Assembly: GCF_036373705.1 (NCBI RefSeq)
Contig: NW_027102662.1
Span: 620,001 to 684,000, forward strand
Direction: 5' to 3'
Length of the DNA: 64,000 nt
Origin: Amia ocellicauda
Lineage: Eukaryota > Chordata > Actinopteri > Amiiformes > Amiidae
Of this stretch, positions 53,135 through 63,903 are shown piece by piece. Numbering within the stretch: position 1 is the first letter of the stretch; the number at the start of each line of letters is the position of its first letter. Made by a program: the position numbers and the translations under genes. The notes beneath the pieces were generated by a model. That model had not been told where the DNA came from. It saw only the letters and a list, made by a program, of their open reading frames with translations, and searched no databases.

Positions 53135-53302
53135 TCACTTTTCCAGGTTTGAAAGTTGATCCTCATCGATGGTTAAATCTGTAGAGAAAAGGCTCGCGTT
53201 GGCTACTTTTCTGTCAAGCACATGGTGTAATAGCGCTCTCAGGTTAGCTGCAGAGTGTTGATGACAGAACCAGTTGCAGAAGCAGTCCAGAACATTCCCC
53301 AT
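53135..53302 (-). CDS. 55-residue ORF with myristoylation-like start, E4
   Basis: Same ORF as E3, start MGNVLDC, directly followed by the next ATG. Confidence 0.5.
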   Translation of the reverse strand: MGNVLDCFCNWFCHQHSAANLRALLHHVLDRKVANASLFSTDLTIDEDQLSNLEK

Positions 53303-53314
53303 GTTCAAAGTCCC

Positions 53315-54163
53315 TTAGTTCAGGTCAGAGTCTGAATCAGTGGCGTAGATGTCGAATTCTTCGTCGCTGCCCCCAGCTTTAACTTCTTTACGGAAGAAAT
53401 AAGCTTTTAGCTTGCCAGCGGTTTTTCTACTCGGCTCATCCAGGTCATTGAGCAGCTGCCCAAGTTTCTCTATTATAAACGGCTCCTTTTTCAGCTCCAG
53501 CAAAATCTCATCTATGATTTTCTGGACTTGTCCCACAGTGACATGTATGTGGGAGTAAGAGAGCGCCTTGATTAGTGCCGGTTTCAGCCACGGTTTGTTC
53601 AGTCTTCTGTAAAACACGTTGAAATAGAACAGGAAATAGTAACGGTCTGGTTCAAACAAACAACTGTGTCTCAACTGACTGGGGTGATTCACTTCACACC
53701 CCCGACAGACTTCTTTCAGAGCTCGGTCGATGAGAGCACTCAGAATATACACCAGGGTGCTTTTAACCACTCTGCTTACTTGGTCACATACCCCGGGCAT
53801 AAATCCTGCGTCTTCATCACGCCCCCGGGACAGTCCGATGCTCATTGGGTCGCCTGGTGGTTTGTGGGGTGTTTCTCCATCCATTGGACTGACCCCCTCC
53901 TGAGACGCACAGACGGTAGACAGTTCGGCAAAATCGAGGCCCTCCATGAGCTCCAGAGGCTGGGGATCCCCGAGACTCATTTGGACATCCATCGCACCGC
54001 ATGTTGTTTCGTCCTGAGGGACCGGGGTCTGAGGTCTTGGAGAGTAACCACAGTCAAAGGGTTCCAGAGTGTATACAAAATCTGGGGAATAGAACCAGGG
54101 GTGATCCCGGGTTTGAAGAGGCCTGTAGAGCCTGTCGACGTCCGCAGCTTTCGGGTAAGACAT
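53315..54163 (-). CDS. 282-residue accessory protein, E4
   Basis: Whole. The frame is open for 12 codons further upstream, but MSYPKAADVD at 54163 is the start shared by all copies and fits the TATA spacing. It carries the E3/E4 subgroup residues (MDGETP, HVTVGQV, LLNDLDEP). Confidence 0.7.
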   Translation of the reverse strand: MSYPKAADVDRLYRPLQTRDHPWFYSPDFVYTLEPFDCGYSPRPQTPVPQDETTCGAMDVQMSLGDPQPLELMEGLDFAELSTVCASQEGVSPMDGETPHKPPGDPMSIGLSRGRDEDAGFMPGVCDQVSRVVKSTLVYILSALIDRALKEVCRGCEVNHPSQLRHSCLFEPDRYYFLFYFNVFYRRLNKPWLKPALIKALSYSHIHVTVGQVQKIIDEILLELKKEPFIIEKLGQLLNDLDEPSRKTAGKLKAYFFRKEVKAGGSDEEFDIYATDSDSDLN

Positions 54164-54198
54164 TCTCTTTAATTTTAAACCATGAATGAATTGTTGCA

Positions 54199-54227
54199 CC
54201 TTTTATCCTATCTCTTCACTACGTCAC
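54199..54227 (-). promoter_or_regulatory. CRE plus TATA promoter of 282-residue gene, E4
   Basis: GTGACGTA and GGATAAAAGG on the minus strand, as in E1-E3. Confidence 0.55.
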
Positions 54228-54266
54228 GACACACCGCCCTCTTAGAAGAGAGTAGCCCCTGAGCCG

Positions 54267-54671
54267 TCAGACCCCCCTCCAAAACCCCACACGTCGTCTG
54301 TCGTAGTTCTGCAAGCTTTCCCATTCACACCTTTCAAAACCCTGAGTCGGAGACTCCATTTCGCATTCTCTTGGACCCTCTTGCAAGCCTTCTAGAGTCT
54401 TATCCACAAGCCCCAGATCTCTCCAGGCCATCACCTTCAACCAGTCCTCATAAGAGTATTCAATTACCGTCTCAAAAGGTTCCAACGTACCCTCCTTCTC
54501 TCCCAAAGCAAGAAGCTCCACTCCAACATAGCTGGGATCCCTTTTAAAGCGGTAACCCCGTCGAGCCCCCCAGAACAACACCCAGGAGCGTTCAATCTTC
54601 AAATTGGTGAGTACAGGAACCCTTGCCCGGGATTGTTTCTTGCGGGGTTTCATGTTGATGTCGCTGGACAT
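54267..54671 (-). CDS. Right-end gene of E4
   Basis: 134 residues, near-identical to E3 (one residue: IERSW for IECSW). Basic N-terminus KPRKKQSRAR. Confidence 0.45.
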   Translation of the reverse strand: MSSDINMKPRKKQSRARVPVLTNLKIERSWVLFWGARRGYRFKRDPSYVGVELLALGEKEGTLEPFETVIEYSYEDWLKVMAWRDLGLVDKTLEGLQEGPRECEMESPTQGFERCEWESLQNYDRRRVGFWRGV

Positions 54672-54737
54672 GTTGAAGAAGCGGGATGTTTCAGAAGCTG
54701 AGAATTAAAGAGGTATTGCCTAAAAGAAGCGCGGGTT

Positions 54738-54746
54738 CTTAAATAG
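54738..54746 (-). promoter_or_regulatory. TATA-like box of right-end gene, E4
   Basis: CTATTTAAG on the minus strand, same spacing as in E3. Confidence 0.5.
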
Positions 54747-54789
54747 AGAGGAGAGTTTCGGGGCGTTGCCTTCAGAGGGGTGGGGGTAT

Positions 54790-54974
54790 TTATGGGTGGC
54801 CTTGTTGTTCAGGGTTTTATGGGTGCACACTTTCTGACGGATATGACGTAGGAATAATTAAGGAAATAACTCTACCTAAAATCACGCCCCCCAATTATGA
54901 CGTAGGAATATTAATAAGCTTAGGGCATACGTCATAACAAAATAGGCCGCGCCCAAAAAACCCTACTATCTACT
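54790..54974 (-). repeat. Right terminal inverted repeat of E4
   Basis: Same as the E3 right repeat apart from a few base changes, and followed by CTTATG at 54975-54980. No partner left repeat is present at the other end of this copy. Confidence 0.9.
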
Positions 54975-55269
54975 CTTATGTAGTTGAAGGCGCAGTATAG
55001 CTCTCATAGTCTGGTGGTGACGGAAGACCACCAGCCGTTTGAACAAGCCATTCAGCATCACCTTGTTGGGTTAAGTGCAGGCACTGTCAGAGCGCAGGGC
55101 GTCCTGCCTTTGAAAGAGTTTCCGAAGTGTCCTGATGTGCCCTTTAGCAATGCAAAATAGGTCAGTGAAAATAGAAACCTTTATCTCACAGGCTGGCCCA
55201 CGGGAAACGCCTGTGCGCGTTTTATCAGCCTGCTTCGATGGGAGGCATTCGAAACGCCAGGACGGGTCG

Positions 55270-55342
55270 TTTTCCGTAGTGTAGTGGCTATCACGTTTGC
55301 CTCACACGCGAAAGGTCCCCGGTTCGAAACCGAGCGGAAACA
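55270..55342 (+). tRNA. tRNA-Val(CAC) copy 8, degenerate
   Basis: 73 nt, anticodon CAC, but the first base is T instead of G and the T stem has a mismatch (CCGAG). Probably a pseudogene-like copy. Confidence 0.65.
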
Positions 55343-55805
55343 CCCCGCGGTTCACGCGTGCCAGTGCCATGTTACCTGTCGCCATCTCTCTGCCCCAAGG
55401 CCGGCCGTCGTTTTCTCTTCCTCGGAGTGGCAAGAAATCCTGACCTTGAGAACAAACGATCGCAGAAGGGTAGCTTTGCGAGGCGCTGGAACTCACACTT
55501 TTAAAATCGATACATGTTGTAGCTGTTACAATACGACCGTAGCAGGATCAGCGACATTGCTGTTACTCTTATGTAGTCGAAGGCGCAGTATAGCTCTGAT
55601 AGTCTGGTGGTGACGGAGGACCTCCAGCCGTTTGAACAAGCCATTCAGCATCACCTTGTTGGGCTAAGTGCAGGCACTGTCAGAGCGCAGGGCGACCTCC
55701 CTTTGATAGAGTTTCCTAAGTGTCCCGAAATCGGTGCACTCAGAGCGTCCGTCCGTCGACAGGTTGAAATTGTAAACACTGGTGTAGCCACTTTTAATTG
55801 AAATA

Positions 55806-55900
55806 TGATGATGATGATGATGATGTTGTTGTTCTTGTTCTTGTTGTTGTTGTTGTTCTTGTTTTTCTTGTTGTCGTCGTGGTCGCCGTCATTATTATTG
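55806..55900. repeat. (GAT)n/(TTG)n tract in H4
   Basis: GAT units followed by a long mix of TTG and TTC units, then the common GGTCGCCGTC block. Confidence 0.8.
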
Positions 55901-56231
55901 TTAAAGTAAAGCAGTAGTTAGATTTGTTGCTACCGTAAGGTGTAGAAGGCACAATAGCTTTGTGATTGTCTGATGGTGGCACAAGACGAGCAGCAGCTGT
56001 TTGAACAAGCCATTGAGCATCACCTTGTTGGGGTAAGTGTAAGTCTTGTCATAGCTCAGGGCGTTCTTCCTTTGAAAGAGTTTCCAAAGTGTCCTGATGT
56101 GCCCTTGAGCAATGCAAAATAGGTCAGTGAAAATAGAAACCTTTATCTCACAGGCTGGCCCACGGGAAACCCCCGTGCGCGTTTTACCAGCCGGCTTCGA
56201 TGGGAGCCATTTGAAACACCAGGACGGGTCG

Positions 56232-56304
56232 GTTTCCGTAGTGTAGTGGCTATCACGTTCGCCTCACACGCGAAAGGTCCCTGGTTCGAAACCGGGCGGA
56301 AACA
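56232..56304 (+). tRNA. tRNA-Val(CAC) copy 9
   Basis: 73 nt, perfect acceptor, TTCGC/GCGAA anticodon stem, anticodon CAC, one wobble in the T stem. The best CAC gene here together with copy 4. Confidence 0.9.
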
Positions 56305-56767
56305 ACCCGCGGTGCACGCGTGCCAGTGCCGTGTTACCCGTCGCCATCTCTCTGCCCCAAGGCCGGCCGTCGTTTACTCTTCCTCGGAGTGGCAAGAAAT
56401 CCTGACCTTGAGAACAAACGATCGCAGAAGGGTAGCTTTGCGAGGCACTGGAACTGACACTTTTAAAATCGATACATGTTGTTGCGTTACAATACGACCG
56501 TAGCAGGATCGGCGACATTGCTGTTACTCTTATGTAGTTGAAGGCGCAGTATAGCTCTGATAGTCTGGTGGTGACGGAAGACCACCAGCCGTTTGAACAA
56601 GCCATTCAGCATCACCTTGTAGGGCTAAACGCAGGCACTGTCAGAGCGCAGGTCGTCCTGCCTTTGAAAGAGTTTCCGAAGTGTCCCGAAATCGGTGCAC
56701 TCAGAGCGTTCGTCCATCGACAGGTTGAAATTGTAAACGCTGGTGTAGCCACTTTTAATTAAAATCT

Positions 56768-56830
56768 GATGATGATGATGTTGTTGTTGTTATTCTTGTT
56801 GTCGTCGTAGTCGCCGTCATTATTAATGTT
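56768..56830. repeat. Short (GAT)n/(TTG)n tract in H4
   Basis: Four GAT units and five TTG-type units; a short allele of the same tract. Confidence 0.75.
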
Positions 56831-57165
56831 AAAGTAAAGCAGTAGTTAGATTTGTTGCTACCGTAAGGTGTAGAAGGCACAATAGCTCTGATAGTCTGGT
56901 GGTGAAGGAAGACCACCAGACGTTTGAACAAGCCATTCAGCATCACCTTGTTGGGTTAAGTGCAGGCACTGTCAGAGCGCAGGGCGTCCTGCCTTTAAAA
57001 GAGTTTCCGAAGTGTCCTGATGTGCCCTTTAGCAATGCCAAACAGGTCAGTGAAAATGGCATCCTTTCGCCGCACTTCTCACAGCCTAGCCGACCTGAAA
57101 CACCTGAGCCCGTTTTACCAGCAGGCTTTAACGGTAACCATTTGAAGCAAGAGGCAGCGGTGTCA

Positions 57166-57238
57166 GTTTCCGTAGTGTAGCGGTTATCACGTTCGCCTAA
57201 CGCGCGAAAGGTCCCCGGTTCGAAACCGGGCGGAAACA
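57166..57238 (+). tRNA. tRNA-Val(AAC) copy 10
   Basis: Identical to copy 7, with CCTAACGC in the loop, intact stems and B box. Flanks also match H3. Confidence 0.9.
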
Positions 57239-57402
57239 GCCTACTGTGGGCTGGCCCTTTTCGTCATGCTTGCCCTCGTGGTTCCCCGGAGGCGGTGGGT
57301 GTCTTTTCTTCATTGGAGTGCCCGCAATCGATGCACTCAGAGCGTCCGTCCGTCGACAGGTTGAAATTGTAAACGCTGGTGTAGCCACTTTTAATTAAAA
57401 TC

Positions 57403-57478
57403 TGATGATGATGATGATGATGATGATGTTGTTGTTGTTGTTCTTGTTGTCATCGTGGTCGCCGTCATTATTATTGTT
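57403..57478. repeat. (GAT)n/(TTG)n tract in H4, right
   Basis: Eight GAT units and a shorter TTG part than in H3, just before the E5 junction. Confidence 0.8.
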
Positions 57479-57524
57479 AAAGTAAAGCAGTAGTTAGATT
57501 TGTTGCTACCGTAAGGTGTAGAAG

Positions 57525-58024
57525 ACAACAGTTGGTATGGCGTGTGATATCAAAACATTCAGAATACTTTTAACCTATATAATTTATAAGCTTTGTAAAA
57601 TAAACCCAAATATATCTTTTGCGGGGATAAACGCTGTTCTGAGTAGTTTGTGACTTGTTTAATACCAAACAAAGCATCGCTATAAAAAAAAAAAAAAAAT
57701 CACTGTAAAAGCGCTAGTTATTTTTGATCTTTATAGTTATTTTCTAGGCTCAGGTTGTTTTTTAGTGCTTATAAAGGCCTGAAATATTCTTAGTGGTTGT
57801 TGACTATAGGTCTTGATGTTTAAAATTTTTTTTTTGAGAGACCAAAAGGTTCTAATAAAAGTATAGAGTAGAGAGGAGAGAGATCGTCTCCATCTTGGTT
57901 TCTATTTGAAATTTGATGCAGTGTCATTTTATTGGTTGGTTTTGATATGTTAATTGGTAACAGGGCGGCACAAAGACCAGACCAGAACAATGCCTTACAA
58001 GCAGATCCGGCATGTGGCCATCAG
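57525..58024. other. Left non-coding region of E5
   Basis: Same as E4: A run, ATTGG motifs, no gene. It begins at the same host junction. Confidence 0.55.
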
Positions 58025-58030
58025 TATAAG
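58025..58030 (+). promoter_or_regulatory. TATA box of spliced gene, E5
   Basis: TATAAG, same context as the other copies. Confidence 0.6.
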
Positions 58031-58097
58031 TATGAAGGTCTGGTCTTCAGCTCGACAGACTCATACTGACCTTTCGATTTAAGACTAAAGATCAACA

Positions 58098-60138
58098 ATG
58101 TCCGGAAACAACATCAGCGATTCGATTTAAACGAGTTTTTAGGCAAGTCTTCAGATTCTTTTCATTGACTCAGAGCGTGTTGTGTGCATGTATTGTAAAT
58201 AAGGCTATAACATCTGTTTTAAGTTCTGTAAAATTATTTTTCAGCCAGTCAACAGGAGTTAATTCCCAACGCTGAGGAGATCATCTGGAACAACGACGGT
58301 AAGATTTTTGTGTTTGCGCTCATGGGTTCTTATGCATGGGTGTGTGTGGTTTGAAGCGGCTCATTAGAGTTATGAAAACGTTTTAATATATATTAATGCC
58401 GGTCTCTTTAATTACACAGAAACTATCGAAAGGCCTGTGATTAATGTCTCCGAGGATCGACCAAGAGAAGTGGTTGTCCCTAGACAGGCTGTCTGCCGAC
58501 CGGGTAAGAACTAAACCCCTGTTTGTTTGTATAACGTTTCTGTAAGATGTTTGAGTCCAGTTTTGTTAATTTAAAAAAATTATCCTGTCTAACAGTATTA
58601 AGAAACGTGGTTCGAGACAACGAAAGGCCTTCCACATCGAGGGCTTGTTTCGTTTTACCTTCGAGAACCGTAACCTTTCAAGAATCTGAAAGGCCGTCAG
58701 CCCCGGTATCTGATAGCTGTGAGTATATATCTGCAGCCTGTAAGAGGTTAAAGCTTTTTATAAAGCGGTGTGGTTAAAGGTTAAACATGTCTCTTACCTT
58801 CACAGCGGTGCAAAAAGCTAAACCAGCCGAAAAACATAAGAAACGATTATCCTGTGGAGGTAAGTAAGATCTTTCAAACTTTAATGTTTTTAAAAGGGCT
58901 TTGTTTGCCCATTGAGGGCTAATATTTAAGCGATGGGTGACCGTTTCCTGTAGGGCGGGGGGTTCTGGGAAAGATCTTTAGAAGTCCGGACAGGTCTATG
59001 CTTGTTTCTGGGGAACGTGTTTAGAAATGACCGATTGCCGTACCGTCTGGTTAGGAAGTAAAGCCGTCCGAAAGGGTTTAGTAAGTTGTTTGGCTTATCT
59101 CCCGCTATTATACTTCTGTTTTAAAGTGGTTGTAGGAAAAGGCTTGAAGGTGTTCATTGTATTTAATATTTAAACAGATCGTGAAAACGTTTGTGAAACA
59201 GGAAGTCCCGGGATCAGGAAGCGTTTACACTTGGAAGGTTCGTTTAAAAATGAAATGTTGTTGTGTGTGTGTGTGTTTTATTAACAATATTACAGTTTTT
59301 AAAGAAACATTTAAGAAACAGTTTATTTACAGCGGCTTCTCTGTTTTAAATTTATTATCAAGTCCTAATAAATATATTGTCTGTAAATAATAAGGCGTTG
59401 TAGTGAATGTCTAAGGCTATTTTCAAAGGTCTAAAAAAGCTAAAGGTTTTGAATGTCCTGGACATGTTGTTTTAAGTTTGATTTCTGTCGCCGTTTAAAG
59501 ATGTAAATGTAATGTATATTTTTATTCTTCCCAAGACTCTTGGGATAGTCATTCTGTGAATGAGCTATTGAGGACAATTACCCTGTCTAAGTGGGATCAA
59601 ACATCTTTCCCGGTGAGATCACCGAGAGGATCCCCCACGGTGGTCTTGGAGACCCCCCAACATCTACTCAGGCCACAGCCTTCTGGGGGTAATTCAACAC
59701 CCCAGATTCAGCCCGCCGCATTGTCGGGCGGAACAAATACAGGCATCCAACAACCTCAGGGGTCGCCGTCAGTCAGGGCTGACACACCACCCAACGACGG
59801 CCTAGTTTCAACATCGTCCCCCCAGACCCGTTTCTTGGCTACCGAAACGCGGAACAGTAACCCCGCGCTTGGCCAGGGTGTCACCGCAAAGGCCTTCTTG
59901 GTCTCCGTCCATGAGTATACACTCGCTCCTTGCCTCCTTCGACCGAGATTTACCGGAGCGACCATCCTTTGAAGCTGAGCCAGGCCACCAGCCCCCGGAG
60001 CTACTTCCTGAAGGTCGGCATGAGTTGCTACATACTTTGTTACAAAATCAAAGACTTGTGTTAGTGGGGCAAAACCTGGTGATAGAGAGCCAAAACACCC
60101 TTATTAATACCCTTACTAACGAATTGTACCGTATTTAA
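58098..60138 (+). pseudogene. Candidate seven-exon regulatory gene, E5
   Basis: Exon regions and splice motifs recognisable along the span. Broken copy. Confidence 0.5.
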
Positions 60139-60184
60139 TGTTTTAATAGACACAAAACGCCTTACTATTGTGGGTTGTTGGAAA

Positions 60185-60190
60185 AATAAA
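60185..60190 (+). terminator. Poly(A) signal after spliced gene, E5
   Basis: AATAAA in the same A-rich context. Confidence 0.5.
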
Positions 60191-60321
60191 AAATAAATTA
60201 AAAAATGTCCTGACTTGGTAAAAGAACTCACAAACTAAAGGATTATGAACAAGCTAGGGCCCCAAAAAGACCTTCCCGAGAGAACATCCCCGGCCCTGTT
60301 GTGAACTCCTCTGATGTCCCA

Positions 60322-61119
60322 ATGAACCTGGAACTATTACAAATGATAAATGATTTAAATAACCCCCAATTACCACCGATAGAATGTGAATTAACAGACT
60401 TACCGGTGAACCCCGACCTGTTACAGATGGTCAATGATCTAAATAACCACCTCCCACCGGTAGCGCTTATAGAGGTTCACCCCCTAGTTCACCCCGATTT
60501 GTTTGAAATGGTGGAGTCTTTGGAGGAGCTACCCCGACCAAATTCTGCCCCTATTATAAATGATTTGAAACAATTAGAACACAGGATGGCGGCAGAAGCA
60601 GCCATCACTATAGAGGAGGGTCTTGACATTAACCGGTTGGATATCTTTGAAGGACTTTTACAGGCTTTCAATGAGCCTCCTCAAAAAGGGGGTTTTGTAG
60701 ATGTCAGCAGTGGGGGTGTTCGGAATGTGGAGGGTTCTGAGACTGATAAGGCTGTGGAGGACATGCTCTGTGAGAATGTAGGGGGTGAAGGCTTTGTTCA
60801 AAATGATGATGTGTCCAAGAGTACCAGTGATCCCGTGATTATAGATAGACCGGCCTATAACAATTTTGAAATGATTCAGCGTTTTAATTTTGCAGAACTT
60901 TTAAATTGTGACAATTATGCAGAAATATTTGTCAACATACACGAGGCCTTGCAGAAAATGCTTGAACAGGTTGCTGAAAGGGTCAGACCTCGAGATGTTG
61001 TACAGTTAGAACTCAGAGGGGATGATTTGTTTAGCAACCTATCTGTAATGCTGAGTGGAGATAATTTAGATGTCTGGCTAAAATCGAAGCGTTATTGCAA
61101 AGAAACGCAGCCATCTTAG
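60322..61119 (+). CDS. Acidic protein with three internal repeats, E5
   Basis: Whole, with a handful of residue changes (for example MVESLEE, LKQLEHR, LLQAFNE). Confidence 0.6.
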   Translation: MNLELLQMINDLNNPQLPPIECELTDLPVNPDLLQMVNDLNNHLPPVALIEVHPLVHPDLFEMVESLEELPRPNSAPIINDLKQLEHRMAAEAAITIEEGLDINRLDIFEGLLQAFNEPPQKGGFVDVSSGGVRNVEGSETDKAVEDMLCENVGGEGFVQNDDVSKSTSDPVIIDRPAYNNFEMIQRFNFAELLNCDNYAEIFVNIHEALQKMLEQVAERVRPRDVVQLELRGDDLFSNLSVMLSGDNLDVWLKSKRYCKETQPS

Positions 61120-62156
61120 CTGATGAAAGTCTGTCTCTGGTAATGAATGTGGTTCGTAACCCTGAGGGTGGGGCGCTTAGAAGACTGTCGAAATGCTTGA
61201 AGAACGACATAATTAGGACCAAGCTCAGGCAATTAGTGGTGAGTTCCAGTGGGGACAATAAGCTCTGTTTTGCTTACAGTTTAATAAAACTACTCACCCC
61301 CGACATGCCTGAACCCCAAGCTCTGCAAGAGGCTTTAATGCTTCATCAGAGGGCCGGCTTAAACTCTCAACAGATGGTTGCCTTTTCAGACATCACCAAG
61401 TTGCAGGAACATAACTGTAAACCCCGCCAAGAGACAAATGTCCAAACTGATTTTAAACAGTCTGTGGGGTAAGTTTGGGGAAAGAAATTACCGTCTAAAC
61501 ACAACCTTGATTAAAACCCCTGAACAGTTTATAGAATTTACGTTTTCCAAACAACATGCAGTATCACACTTTCAATTCTTAAATGACCACGTGGCACAGG
61601 TCCAGTGGAGGGCCCCTAAAGATTTCCCCACCAAACAGGGGAACGTTAATGTTTTCATAGCGGTTTTTACCACGGCTTACGCCCGGCTTGAATTGTACAA
61701 CTTAATGGATCAGTTGCAGGAACGCACGCTCTATCATGATACTGACTCTGTAATCTTTGTCACCAGGCCAGGGGATTGGGTCCCTCCCCTCGGGGACTAC
61801 CTTGGGGAGTTAACGAGCGAACTAGATCCTCAGGACCACATAGTGGAGTTTGTTTCAGGGGGTCCTAAGACGCATACAGAACGGCTGCGGGTAAGACCTG
61901 TATGAAAGTTAAGGGTTTCACTCTGAACCATTGTAACAACAAGCTCATTAACATCAAGTCTCTGACGACCCTGGTAGAAAGTTTTGTAACCGAGAAAGAC
62001 GCGCCTCCTCGTGAGATTATTACAGCCGGAAATCAGATCTATCGCAATAAAAAGGGGTACACGTTGGAAAATAGATCACTAAACAAACGGTTCAGGGTGG
62101 TGTACAATAAAAGAGTCTTGAAGACTGATTATACCACTCTGCCTTATGGATATTAG
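61095..62156 (+). pseudogene. POLB: DNA polymerase B remnant, E5
   Basis: Much shorter than the other copies, with motif B (NSLWGKFGER) and motif C (YHDTDSVIF) present. Broken. Confidence 0.85.
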
Positions 62157-62817
62157 TGGTGGTTTTGATAACAGACTTCAACACCCTTTCTCCTGTATTA
62201 TAGCCGGTCCCTCCAATTCGGGGAAGAGCTATCTTATAAAGAACATCATAGAAGATGTGGACGCAACCGTGTCCCAAGCTCTTGACAACATAGTGTGGTG
62301 TTACTCTTGCTGGCAACCTCTCTACGATGATTTGGCTTCGAAAAAAAATAATCTGTAATTTGTGCAAGGTCTCCCCGCCTCGTTGTGTGACGATGACTTG
62401 TTCCCGCCCGGTCAAACTAATCTAGTGATCCTTGATGACCTGATGGAGCAGGCCGGTGACAACAGTGAAGTGGAAAAAGCTTTCACAAAGTACACTCATC
62501 ATAGGAATTTAAGTATTATTTATTTAGTTCAAAATCTATTTTTTCAAGGTAAAAAAAGCCGCACTATTAATTTATATGCCAATTATATCATTCTTTTTAA
62601 AAACCCCAGAGATAAACTACAGGTCACCGTCTTGGCTCGTCAAATGTACCCTAACCAGACCAAGTTCTTTTTGGAGGCATTTGAGGATGCCACCAAAAAA
62701 CCCTACGGGTACTTGATTGCGGACTTAAAAGCACAAACCCCAGAAGACTTTCGCCTCAGAACAGGTTTGTGCCCGCCCGATTGGCCGGCAGTGTATGTGC
62801 TAAAGAAAAGGAAATAA
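62146..62817 (+). pseudogene. ATP: Genome-packaging ATPase, E5
   Basis: Walker A and B regions present, E4/E5 subgroup residues. Broken. Confidence 0.85.
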
Positions 62818-62823
62818 ATAAGA

Positions 62824-63159
62824 ATGTCTGTTCGGATTAAAAGAAATCTGCCACTTTTGCAAATGTTATTTGAGGGGAGCCCGCGCCATAGGAAAGCTGT
62901 GCTGGCAGGGGCCCCCTCGGATTTGATCGAGACCCTGTGTGAAATAGCTTTTAACATCTTACGCGGTAATATACCCCTAACCCCTTCTCAACAATCTAAA
63001 CTCAAAAAACAAAAAGCGGTTATCAAGATCATCGCTAATAAGAAGTATTCTATTAAAAGAAAAAGAAAGAAGATTAATCAAACCGGGGGTTTTATAGGAC
63101 CGCTGTTGAGCATAGCCGTGCCTTTCCTAACCAGTCTTCTAGCTTCCAGAGTGGGTTAA
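62824..63159 (+). CDS. Small basic pX-like protein, E5
   Basis: 111 residues, whole; one residue differs from E3 (SQQSKLKK for SQHSKLKK). Confidence 0.65.
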   Translation: MSVRIKRNLPLLQMLFEGSPRHRKAVLAGAPSDLIETLCEIAFNILRGNIPLTPSQQSKLKKQKAVIKIIANKKYSIKRKRKKINQTGGFIGPLLSIAVPFLTSLLASRVG

Positions 63160-63161
63160 TA

Positions 63162-63903
63162 ATGGAATATGCTCAGAAAATGTTTTTGATCCCTCAGGAG
63201 CAGCTTGAGAAACTGAGAAAAAATGTTGTCGGGCCAGAGCCCATTAGACAAATGGCCGAAAACAACCTGGACTCTGAAATGAAAGCTATACAGGCCAGGG
63301 CCGATTTAAATCAGTATTCCAAAGCCCAGGTGTATTCCAACATGTTACAGCGCTACCTCCGTCTGGTTAGACAGGGTGAAAAAGATCAATACATTTTAAC
63401 TTTAACCATGGCCTCTCAAGAAAATGGTTCTGGGGCTGATGCGGGGGGTTCGGTTGATAAAGATGTTGCGGTGACCGAACCTGTTGAGAGTTCAGAGGGA
63501 GATGTTGTAACGGATGTTTTGAGAAACATGCCGGCCAGAAGCAAAAGACATGCAGAATATATCCTGCACAAAATGGTTCAGAAACCGCGGGTAACGGCTT
63601 GGAATGAACAGGGTGAATTTGTTTTTAAGGGACAACTGATCAAAGGTTCACACGTTTGATTTGTTGAAGAGTGTCACTAGCACTAATAAGGTACCCGATA
63701 GTCGCCGACCTGTAGGCTGGAATGCTTTCCTACAGGCGATGGCCTGTCTGAACATGCCCCAATCAACAGTTCCTAACCAGGAAACGCGATAAAAAATCCA
63801 TCTGTGTAAAGAGGTGGAGCCTGATCTGACTCCGATATCTCATTACTCTGACCGTGCTGAGCGACCATCCTCAGGATCTATCCATCGTTGGGAAGCTTAT
63901 TAA
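63162..63903 (+). pseudogene. Conserved 247-residue-class protein, E5
   Basis: Same protein as E4 47584-48327. Broken. Confidence 0.6.

Larger units (their letters stand above)
39669..54974 (+). mobile_element. Polinton/adintovirus copy E4
   Basis: It has the right terminal repeat (54790-54974) followed by CTTATG at 54975-54980. The left terminal repeat is absent, and the copy joins host repeat at about 39669, with the same junction as E5. Protease, ATPase, the 282-residue gene and the 247-residue gene look whole. I estimate ten or more breaks in the rest, so it is more decayed than E2 and E3. Confidence 0.92.
54975..57524. repeat. Host tRNA-Val tandem repeat interval H4
   Basis: 2.55 kb of host units with three tRNA-Val genes (CAC, CAC, AAC) and three trinucleotide tracts, starting with the CTTATG target copy. 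Its right part is nearly identical to H3. No protein gene seen. Confidence 0.85.
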
